Shown: piece after piece, positions 55,278-62,498 of the stretch
Numbering within the stretch: position 1 is the stretch's first letter
Layout of the letters: each line of letters begins with the position of its first letter
Assembly: GCF_027213715.1 (NCBI RefSeq)
Contig: NZ_JAPWGM010000002.1
Span: 620,001-684,000, forward strand
Length of the DNA stretch: 64,000 bases
From: Pedobacter punctiformis
Lineage (GTDB): Bacteria > Bacteroidota > Bacteroidia > Sphingobacteriales > Sphingobacteriaceae
Reading direction: 5' to 3'
Program-made: the position numbers and the translations under genes
Notes under the pieces: model-generated
Databases searched by the model: none
Told to the model about the DNA's origin: nothing
Seen by the model: the letters and a program-made list of their open reading frames with translations, nothing else

Positions 55278-55565
55278 TTAAAACAAAACATTAATAACAC
55301 ACTCTTTTTGTTCGTTACTTACTTTTATTTTATTGGAAATGGTAATCCTTAACCCTTCCCCATCTTGTTTCCACGAAAGTTTTTCCTTGTTTTCCTGCAT
55401 CACTACACCTTTAACGGTGATCATTTCTGTTGATAAAGATTTTATAAACAATTCGCCTTCTTCTACCTCACTTAGGTGTACCTCCAACTCATCATTTTTT
55501 GAATAAAAAATAATCGGATTTAGCTTTTTAAGGTTTAATGGATTTACAATGCGATTAATAGTCAT
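55278..55565 (-). pseudogene. Orphan C-terminal domain of a GH29 alpha-L-fucosidase-type protein
   Basis: The 95-residue product is a small beta-sandwich: FYSKNDELEVHLSEV, GELFIKSLST, VKGVVMQENKEKLSWKQDGEG, LRITIS and a final INVLF strand. GH29 fucosidases end with the same order (a Y/F-x-x-K-G/N-x-L-Y/E strand, V-x-x-L-G/x-x-x-K-L-x-W-K-Q, G-L-x-I-x-x-P), so I read this as a leftover tail with the catalytic barrel gone. A stop codon lies in frame a short way upstream. It could instead be a stand-alone small protein. The GH20 gene lies 175 bp upstream. Confidence 0.5.
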
Positions 55566-55739
55566 TTCTAATTTGTATTTACAGTTGATAAATTCGGGTT
55601 TCGTTTAAATTAGTTTGTTGTATTCGTTTTTTGCTAAAAATTATGTGTCTGTTTATAACAGCAATCATGCTGCAGATTGTAACGGCTTTTCGCATCAAAC
55701 CCAAACACGTTTTGCAAGCAGCTACTAAAATTGCTACTG

Positions 55740-57755
55740 CTACCTACCTTCTACTACAGTAAATGAATGGTATGGACTTAAATTATAGGTTAGGTTGCCC
55801 TTACTATCCTTCCCGCCTATTCCTCTTACCAGAACTTGCAATGTATATTTAGCTTTTGGATTATAGTGATCAACTTTTAAGTGATACAAAAACGTTTTGG
55901 TTTTATGGGTTCCTCTAAATTTATCAGCTATTCCGGTGTGTTCATCTTCCGAAACAACAATACCGTTTTCCAAAAGCACGGCCTTTTTAATTTCTAAAAA
56001 ATTAGCCCCACCGGTATAAAAAAGCCCTGCAGTAATGCGTCCATTTGCATACGTTTTTTTAGTAACGTCCCACTCAATATTGTTGTAATCTGATTTAATT
56101 TGTGATGGATTCCAGTTTCCTGCAATGTAGCCACCTGGTCTGTAATAGTCTACCTTCAGTACATCAAGGCGGTTTAAATTTGAATTTAAACGATTCTTGA
56201 ATTGATCCAGATTTTTATGTTCTTTAGGAATCCAGCCTATTTCTGCCAGAGCCAATACCCTTGGGAAATTCTGGATGTTCATATCTTTCACCTCCTGTGT
56301 AATGGCTGTCCACTGGTTTGCCTGCACACCAAGAACAAATTTCCCTTCCTCCGGAGTCAAACCTTGTTCAGGTTCGTAGTTATACACTTTGTCTATTGAG
56401 TTTATATTTCCATAAGCTAAGTCACTCATGGTCCCATCATTTCTGTCGGCCTGTGTAATGTCGAAATAAAGCGGATCAGTAGGCGTGGCTACCACATAAA
56501 AACCATTTTTTGCGGCATCTGCAATAGCTTCATCCCCCAACCAGGACATGATTGCTGTTTCTTTGGTTAAATTTTTCGCATCACTTAAAATATCGTTCCA
56601 GCCTATTGGTTTTTTACCCTTTTGCTTTATAATGGCCGAAACCCTGCTTACAAAATAGCTTTGAAGTTCGTTTGTGTTTTTCAAAGATTTTTCTTTCATG
56701 AATTGTTGTACATGAGGTTCTTTTTCCCACAGAATATGACGAACCTCATCCCCACCAAAATGAATGTATTGTGCCGGAAAAAGTTCAGCTAATTCTGTAA
56801 AAACATCATTTAAAAACTGATAGACTTTTTCATTGGTCGGATCAAGTGTATTTGGCGTAAACTGATTGCCCCAATAAGACCATGAATCCAGAAAAGGAAA
56901 AACAAAATTTGGTGTGTGGTTATTATTTATGCCCAGCGCCGGGTATGCAAGTGTAGTTGGCCACGAGTGCCCGGGTACATCAATTTCAGGAACAATTGTA
57001 ATATTGCGTTCGGCTGCATATTTAACTAAATCTTTTATTTGTGCCTGGGTATAAAATCCACTTCTTTCTGCAGGTTGATTAGAATTTTTAGAAAATACCG
57101 TTGTCCGTTCAGAAGTTAGTTCAGGATATTTTTTAATCTCAATTCTCCAGCCCTGATCATCCGTTAAGTGTAAATGCAATACATTTATTTTGTATAAAGC
57201 CATTACATCCATATACTTTTTCATCACATCTACTCCATAAAAAGTCCGGCTAACATCCTGCATATACCCACGCCAGGCATACCTTGGTTTATCTATTATG
57301 GTGCCGCAAGGGATAGTCCAGGCAATTTTAGTGGTATTTTTGCCTTCAATCTCTGCAGGTAAAAGTTGTCTTAAAGTTTGGGTAGCATTAAATATCCCTG
57401 CATTAGTTTTGGCCAGTATATTTATTCCGTTTGGTGTAATGATTAATTTATAACCCTCATTTCCCAATGATTGCAAAGTATCCACCACTTTAAAACTAAT
57501 TCCTTCTTTTTTCTGATCAGGTGTTTCAATTTTAAATTTATAACCGGTAGAATTCCTAATTACACCTGCAAAGACTTTTATGGCTGGCTGAACATTCGCT
57601 TCACAAATTAAAGGCGTTGTTGATTTTAATACAAAATTTCCACTTTGTTGTTTTACCTCCAATAATTTAGGGATAACATGATTTGTTAATAAATCCTGAG
57701 CATATCCTGCAATAATGATTAAACAAAATATTAGCGTAAATTTTAGCCTTAACAT
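55740..57755 (-). CDS. GH20 beta-N-acetylhexosaminidase, secreted
   Basis: The 671-residue protein has a signal peptide (ends about 19, IAGYAQ). A GH20b-type alpha/beta N-terminal domain follows (about 25-145). The TIM barrel (about 155-505) has the catalytic Asp-Glu pair in HFGGDEVRH (about 334-335), plus HLHLTDDQGWRIEIKKYPELT and MSWLGDEAIADAA. A C-terminal beta-domain (about 540-671) completes it. Substrate-assisted cleavage of terminal beta-GlcNAc/GalNAc is the family reaction. A LacI-type palindrome at 57823-57832 lies 68 bp before the start codon. Confidence 0.92.
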   Translation of the reverse strand: MLRLKFTLIFCLIIIAGYAQDLLTNHVIPKLLEVKQQSGNFVLKSTTPLICEANVQPAIKVFAGVIRNSTGYKFKIETPDQKKEGISFKVVDTLQSLGNEGYKLIITPNGINILAKTNAGIFNATQTLRQLLPAEIEGKNTTKIAWTIPCGTIIDKPRYAWRGYMQDVSRTFYGVDVMKKYMDVMALYKINVLHLHLTDDQGWRIEIKKYPELTSERTTVFSKNSNQPAERSGFYTQAQIKDLVKYAAERNITIVPEIDVPGHSWPTTLAYPALGINNNHTPNFVFPFLDSWSYWGNQFTPNTLDPTNEKVYQFLNDVFTELAELFPAQYIHFGGDEVRHILWEKEPHVQQFMKEKSLKNTNELQSYFVSRVSAIIKQKGKKPIGWNDILSDAKNLTKETAIMSWLGDEAIADAAKNGFYVVATPTDPLYFDITQADRNDGTMSDLAYGNINSIDKVYNYEPEQGLTPEEGKFVLGVQANQWTAITQEVKDMNIQNFPRVLALAEIGWIPKEHKNLDQFKNRLNSNLNRLDVLKVDYYRPGGYIAGNWNPSQIKSDYNNIEWDVTKKTYANGRITAGLFYTGGANFLEIKKAVLLENGIVVSEDEHTGIADKFRGTHKTKTFLYHLKVDHYNPKAKYTLQVLVRGIGGKDSKGNLTYNLSPYHSFTVVEGR

Positions 57756-57822
57756 GATAGGGATGATTTGTTAAAAGCCAAATTATAGATAAATAATCAA
57801 TTGGATAAGATGAAAATTAAGT

Positions 57823-57832
57823 CAAACGTTTG
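57823..57832. promoter_or_regulatory. LacI-type operator upstream of GH20
   Basis: A perfect CAAACGTTTG lies 68-77 bp before the GH20 start. No second copy is found 21 bp to either side, so it is a single site. The flanks (GT before, TCT after) differ from the tandem sites. It is also within 25 bp of the 3' end of the SDR gene. Confidence 0.5.
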
Positions 57833-57855
57833 TCTGTATATAAATTCAACTTAAT

Positions 57856-58911
57856 TTAAGGGATTATCTTTTTAACCCGCATTTCATCAAAAAGATCATA
57901 GAACATTTTTTCAGTGTCAATAAATTCATGGAAACCCATTCTTCTGGCCTTTGTTCCATCAGCAAAAAAATCATAGTCCCAGCTAAATACAAAATCGCCA
58001 AATGCCCATGAAGATAAATCGCTATATTTATACCCCAGCTCATACTTCTTTTGTATAACTTGCCAAAGTTCTTCTTTATCTGCCATAACCGTTTGAAGCG
58101 GCATTTGTAAAGGTGCAGCCGTTTCCATATTAAAATAAGCCGCTATTTTTGGCCAGAGATCATTCCAGCGAAACAAATCGCCGTTATTTATATTAAAGGC
58201 CTGGTTTGCACCTTGCGGATTTGTTGCTGCCCATACCGTTGCTTTGGCCAGTAAACCCGAGTCTGTCATTTCCATCAATTTATGATAAGCTTCAGGTTTG
58301 CCTGGAAAACGTAAAGGAATACCTGATTCTTTAGAAATGGTTGCATATACAGCAATAACCATAGCCAGATTCATGGGGTTGCCGGTTGCTGTTCCGCCAA
58401 CTACAGAAGGACGTATAGCAGACCATGTCCATGACTTACCTTTTTGCCTGTTTTCGATAAAATTTTGCTGATCTACATTAAATTCAGGAGGCATATGACC
58501 AGGATCACTTTCTTTAGCAGGTGTTTTAAAAGGGCCAAGATGTGCCCCATAAACTTTGTATCCCTGCATTAAACTGATATGTTGCAGCGATTTTGCAATG
58601 GGCTCAATGGCGTTGATTACATTTTCGAGCATAGCCATATTGGGACGAACCAACTCTGCCCAGCTTCCCCTATCCTGATAAGCGGCATAAAAGATATGTG
58701 TAACCGCTGATAATCCGCTAAGCTGTTTGCTGGAATCTGCCGGATCCAGCAGATCAACCGCCACATAACGCACTGTATTTGTATTAATTCCGCCCCTGCG
58801 TGACAAGCCTATGATGTTCCAATTTCCTGATTCCTCTAAATAATTGATCAGGTTGGTTCCAATTACACCGTTAGCTCCAACAACGAGTGCTGTATTTTTT
58901 TCCGTTTTCAT
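57856..58911 (-). CDS. SDR-family NAD(P)H reductase, PRISE type
   Basis: I take ATG 58911 (351 aa); the longer frame adds 21 residues of unlikely sequence. The N-terminus is a Rossmann motif ALVVGANGVIGTNLINYL with R-R-G of the NADPH type. HIFYAAYQDRGSW (about 75), ISLMQGYKVYGAH with the catalytic-region Lys/Tyr pattern, SAIRPSVVGG and NINNGDLFRWNDLWPKIA follow. The overall set matches the PRISE (progesterone 5-beta-reductase/iridoid synthase-like) SDR subgroup, which reduces enones. The bacterial substrate is unknown. It is divergent from the AraC regulator with 86 bp between starts, so that regulator probably controls it. Confidence 0.85.
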   Translation of the reverse strand: MKTEKNTALVVGANGVIGTNLINYLEESGNWNIIGLSRRGGINTNTVRYVAVDLLDPADSSKQLSGLSAVTHIFYAAYQDRGSWAELVRPNMAMLENVINAIEPIAKSLQHISLMQGYKVYGAHLGPFKTPAKESDPGHMPPEFNVDQQNFIENRQKGKSWTWSAIRPSVVGGTATGNPMNLAMVIAVYATISKESGIPLRFPGKPEAYHKLMEMTDSGLLAKATVWAATNPQGANQAFNINNGDLFRWNDLWPKIAAYFNMETAAPLQMPLQTVMADKEELWQVIQKKYELGYKYSDLSSWAFGDFVFSWDYDFFADGTKARRMGFHEFIDTEKMFYDLFDEMRVKKIIP

Positions 58912-58997
58912 TTTCTTTCTCTGTTTAACAGACAAAGATTGCAAGGTTAAGCAAGTAAAATTTGTAAAAATCAAATATAATATTGTACTTTTCCTAT

Positions 58998-59807
58998 ATG
59001 AAGCGTTACAGACAATTTGAACCTATACTCATTTCAGATTTTGAAGTTTCGAAATGGCAGCATCCTGTGCATCAGCACAACCATTATGAAATGATTTATA
59101 TTAAAAAAGGATCAGGCATACATGTGATTAATCAAATCAGCATTCCTTATCAAGCTGGCGATGTTTTTTTGCTTGGCCCGGAGGAAGCACATTATTTTGA
59201 AATCGACAAGCCAAGTCGTTTCATTTATTTAAAATTTACGGATCTCTATCTTAATAAAGAGGAAAATAACACCTACGAGTACATTCAGAACCTCGAATAT
59301 TTAATAAAAAGCAGAGAAACGCATCTTTCCGGGTTTAAATTACGGGCAGATGACCGCTTAACAGTTGAACTAATCTTTGATCTAATTTTAAGCCTGAAAA
59401 ATAATATGCTTTGGAACCGGGAATTGATCTGGATGCAAATTCTGACCTTATCGCATATTTTAAAAAGAAATATGCCAGAATTACTGCACCTTGAAACCCG
59501 CAGCAGAGATATGCAGGCAATCTTTTGTTATATTCATAAAAATATTTATCTGCCTGATGAACTCAGGGTTAATGTAATGGCGAAATATTTTAATATCACA
59601 ACAGATTATATGGGCCCTTATTTTAAACGAAATGCGGGAACTACTTTAAGAGCATATATTCAGCATTACCGTTCTGCCCTGCTTAAACAAAGAATTGCCA
59701 GCGGAAAATATAGCTTAAAACAAATTGCCGCCGAATTTGGGTTAACTGACGAAAGTCATGTGAGTAAGATCATTCAAAAGGCAAATTCTGACATGAGCTC
59801 AAATTAA
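58998..59807 (+). CDS. AraC family transcriptional regulator with cupin domain
   Basis: I take ATG 58998 (269 aa); the longer frame opens with TTG. The N-terminal cupin (about 15-100) has HPVHQHNHYEMIYIKKGSG and PYQAGDVFLLGPEEAHYFEI, suited to binding a sugar or small ligand. The C-terminal double HTH (about 170-265) has MAKYFNITTDYMGPYFKRNAG and IAAEFGLTDESHVSKII. It is divergent from the PRISE-type reductase gene and probably regulates it. The GH neighbours carry LacI-type sites, so this regulator need not control them. Confidence 0.9.
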   Translation: MKRYRQFEPILISDFEVSKWQHPVHQHNHYEMIYIKKGSGIHVINQISIPYQAGDVFLLGPEEAHYFEIDKPSRFIYLKFTDLYLNKEENNTYEYIQNLEYLIKSRETHLSGFKLRADDRLTVELIFDLILSLKNNMLWNRELIWMQILTLSHILKRNMPELLHLETRSRDMQAIFCYIHKNIYLPDELRVNVMAKYFNITTDYMGPYFKRNAGTTLRAYIQHYRSALLKQRIASGKYSLKQIAAEFGLTDESHVSKIIQKANSDMSSN

Positions 59808-59811
59808 AACA

Positions 59812-59837
59812 CAAGAGAGATTTTAAAAACCTCTCCT
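59812..59837. terminator. Probable terminator between AraC gene and uxuA remnant
   Basis: AAGAGAG (from 59812) pairs with CTCTCCT (59831-59837) around a TTTTAAAAA core, giving an imperfect stem with T/A tracts on both sides. It lies 5 bp past the AraC stop and just past the end of the minus-strand uxuA fragment. Confidence 0.5.
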
Positions 59838-59844
59838 GATAAAA

Positions 59845-60091
59845 TTAATTGTTCAGCATGCCGGAAATTCCAAGTTCCAGTCCACGCAACTCTGCGAGGC
59901 CTTTTAATCGTCCGATAGCTGAATAACCGGGATACGCATTTTTATTTAAATCATCGAGCATTTGATGACCATGATCTGATCGCATTGGAATTTCCCGATT
60001 TTCGCTCTGCATTAATTCAACTACAGATTTTACCACCTCAAACATGCAGGCATTTCCTTCCAGGTGGTTAGCTTCATTATAGCAATTTCAA
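59845..60091 (-). pseudogene. uxuA: C-terminal fragment of mannonate dehydratase UxuA
   Basis: The minus-strand frame reads [20 protein letters not shown], then [16 protein letters not shown] and [23 protein letters not shown]. These are the well-known last ~80 residues of UxuA, with the metal/substrate-site R-x-D-H-G-H. The frame closes at a TGA near 60095 upstream, so about 300 residues of the enzyme are missing and no function is possible. UxuA converts D-mannonate to KDG in hexuronate breakdown; its loss suggests the glucuronate route here was deleted or rearranged. Confidence 0.8.
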
Positions 60092-60184
60092 TGAAAATTG
60101 ACCGTTGAGATTTCAGACAGGAAACAATAATCTACTGAAAGTAACTATTCTTCCAGGACATTAATACTTGTGTAGACAGCACCC

Positions 60185-62041
60185 TTATTTTAACTGATAG
60201 GCCTTCATTATTTTATAAAAAATCTGATCGTTAGGATAAACGCCTTTAAAATCTTCAGCCCCTGGCCCGTATGCAAAAACCGGAACCATAATATTAGTAT
60301 GATCATTGGTACTAAACTCGGCCCGGATCATTCCTTTTTTTACGTCTGTATCCAAAAGCGTTAAACCGCCTGTCTCATGGTCTGCAGTAACAATAACCAG
60401 TGTTTCCCCGTCCCGATCAGCAAAACGAAGTGCCTCTTCTACTGTTTTATCGAAATCATGCAATTCAGTAACTACAAAAGGCAAATCGTTAGCATGACCG
60501 CCGTGATCGATCTGTGCACCTTCGGTCATGATAAAAAAACCAGTCTTGTTTTTAGAAAGAATTTCAAGACTATGTTTAAGCGATTGTTTCAGCAGATCTC
60601 CTCTACCCTTATTTACGGGCCGGGTAGCTGAATCGGGCAATAAAACCAATTGCTTTCCATCAAATTGCTTTCCAAAATCAGCCATATTGGTATTTAGTTG
60701 AAAACCTTTTGACTCCAATTGTTTTAACAGATTGCTGTTTTTATTTTTAAAAAAGCTCTTTTGATTAGAGCCCACTAAAATTTCAACTTTACTTTGTAAT
60801 AAGTCATTGGCGATTTCATTGCTCATTGCCCGGTCTACCTGATGCGCATAAAAAGCTGCTGGTGTAGCATCTGTAATATCACCCACACTAATAACACCGC
60901 TTTTAATTCCATAACCGAAAAGCGTATCCACGAGGTTTGTCTTCCTCAAATTATCCGGAGTTAACCCAATATATCTGTTATTGGTTTTAAAACCGGTTGC
61001 CAAAGCAGTAGCACCTGCAGCAGAATCTGTATTTCCGGCATCTGCGGCATTGGTTTGTGCAAAACCAATGTTTCGCATTCCGGTTATGTTTAAGTCACCA
61101 TGGTTGGCCATTAAACCCGCATGAATTTGCGCTAAACCCATGCCATCACCAATAAGCAGAATTACATTTTTAACTTTTTTGTGGACACCATCTTGCTTAT
61201 AAGTTGGCGTATACACGGAGTAAGGTGTAGCACTCGTGTAAGTTAGCTTAATTTTGTCCAGATAAAAATCACTAAGTTTCGAAGGCTTATCGGTGTTAAT
61301 CCAGTCTACACCTAATTTTTCTAATACAATCCAGGTATTTGGGCTGTCAGGTGTGGCCCAAAACCTAAAAGGTTTGGCTTGTTGATGTGTTTTATTAATT
61401 ACAGCTGTTAAAAGGGCTTCATCTGTTTTTGTAGGGTTGCCCTTCCCGTTCCATTGCGTATAATTTTTGAGATTGTCGCTTATCATGGCCACCCTTTTAA
61501 GCTGCTCATGGGTATAAGTCGTGTAAGGGCGACCATCAAAAGAAATTTGCTCCGGATAGTTTTTAAAATCCGCAGGTTTTGGTACATCACCACTAATCAC
61601 AATACGAATGGCATTGGGGTTTTCATTTCCTTCAAATACACCAGGATAATCCTGAAGTTCTTTTAGCAATTGTGGCAATACATGCTGATAATCCTGTTTT
61701 ACATCAATAACCAATTGAAGTGTTAAAGCTGTTTTTTTATATGGATGATTTCCATTTGATTTATAAAAAGCAGCGAGCGGCTCCAGGTAAAGTTTTTTAA
61801 GGGTAAGTCCAGGCTTAATTTCTGTACTGTCATGGGCTACATACAATTCGCCCTTTCTTAAAAACACATCAGCTTCAATAGAACCCATTTCAGCATAATA
61901 AGCCGTTAAAAGTGGAATGTTTTGTTTATAATCATTATGGCTATGCCCGCGATTTGCCGTTAATTCCGTTTGCGCAGAAGCATAGTTTAACGCTAATCCG
62001 AAAGTTATAACTAAACAATTTATCCATATTTTTTTTGTCAT
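60185..62041 (-). CDS. Alkaline phosphatase fused to GDPD/PI-PLC-like N-terminal domain, secreted
   Basis: The 618-residue protein has a signal peptide (ends about 23, NYASAQ). Residues about 28-265 are a TIM-barrel GDPD/PI-PLC-like domain: NRGHSHNDYKQNIPL, GSIEADVF, ELYVAHD, LVIDVKQD. Residues about 290-618 are an alkaline phosphatase: ILLIGDGMGLAQ (metal Asp), NTDSAAGATALATG (nucleophile Ser about 338), TEGAQIDHGGHAND and VTADHETGGLT. A phosphodiesterase joined to a phosphomonoesterase could hydrolyse a phosphodiester and then free phosphate. A LacI-type palindrome lies about 200 bp upstream in its orientation. Confidence 0.87.
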   Translation of the reverse strand: MTKKIWINCLVITFGLALNYASAQTELTANRGHSHNDYKQNIPLLTAYYAEMGSIEADVFLRKGELYVAHDSTEIKPGLTLKKLYLEPLAAFYKSNGNHPYKKTALTLQLVIDVKQDYQHVLPQLLKELQDYPGVFEGNENPNAIRIVISGDVPKPADFKNYPEQISFDGRPYTTYTHEQLKRVAMISDNLKNYTQWNGKGNPTKTDEALLTAVINKTHQQAKPFRFWATPDSPNTWIVLEKLGVDWINTDKPSKLSDFYLDKIKLTYTSATPYSVYTPTYKQDGVHKKVKNVILLIGDGMGLAQIHAGLMANHGDLNITGMRNIGFAQTNAADAGNTDSAAGATALATGFKTNNRYIGLTPDNLRKTNLVDTLFGYGIKSGVISVGDITDATPAAFYAHQVDRAMSNEIANDLLQSKVEILVGSNQKSFFKNKNSNLLKQLESKGFQLNTNMADFGKQFDGKQLVLLPDSATRPVNKGRGDLLKQSLKHSLEILSKNKTGFFIMTEGAQIDHGGHANDLPFVVTELHDFDKTVEEALRFADRDGETLVIVTADHETGGLTLLDTDVKKGMIRAEFSTNDHTNIMVPVFAYGPGAEDFKGVYPNDQIFYKIMKAYQLK

Positions 62042-62237
62042 TCTTTATTGTATTTAATTACCCCTTGCGTATAAATTTTTGAGGGATTTAGCAGATTTAC
62101 TTTGAGCAAAATTACCGCAACCATATTCCCTTAATATTAATAAATCTTAAAGACTATAATTCATCAGGAATTACCATTTTAGGTAAAACTCTAATTACAA
62201 ACCTAAAAAACAGACATAACACATTGTAAATTAAGCG

Positions 62238-62247
62238 CAAACGTTTG
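62238..62247 (-). promoter_or_regulatory. LacI-type operator upstream of the phosphatase fusion gene
   Basis: A perfect CAAACGTTTG; on the minus strand it reads TCAAACGTTTGCGC, the same asymmetric extension as the GH2 and GH31 operators. It lies 197 bp upstream of the phosphatase start at 62041. Confidence 0.5.
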
Positions 62248-62414
62248 ACTAACTCACGAATAACTAAAAATACGACAGTTGAGCATTATTCACTTCTTTT
62301 CGCCTCAAAAATAACGAACAGTTCAAACCCAGCTCATGAAAAATTCATTAATCACTCATTTTTAAGTGGTTAAAAAACATAAATCATGTACTAAATCATA
62401 GATCACGAGCAACA

Positions 62415-62424
62415 CAATCGTTTG
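62415..62424 (+). promoter_or_regulatory. LacI-type operator (one mismatch) upstream of DUF3472 gene
   Basis: CAATCGTTTG is one base off the palindrome, with ACA before and CGTTG after. These flanks match the site at 10523. It lies about 75 bp upstream of the DUF3472 start, the expected operator distance. Confidence 0.45.
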
Positions 62425-62498
62425 CGTTGAGAAAAAATAACACAGCCCTGGTATTATAAGTAACTTGAAAATAATATTAATCACCTAAACTTAAAACT

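Larger units (their letters stand above)
62042..62498. other. Divergent regulatory region
   Basis: There are 457 bp without a gene between the phosphatase gene (minus) and the DUF3472 gene (plus). It holds two LacI-type sites (62238-62247 and 62415-62424), whose centres are 177 bp apart. Apart from these and a short direct repeat (AAATCAT) near 62380-62398, nothing stands out. Confidence 0.45.
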
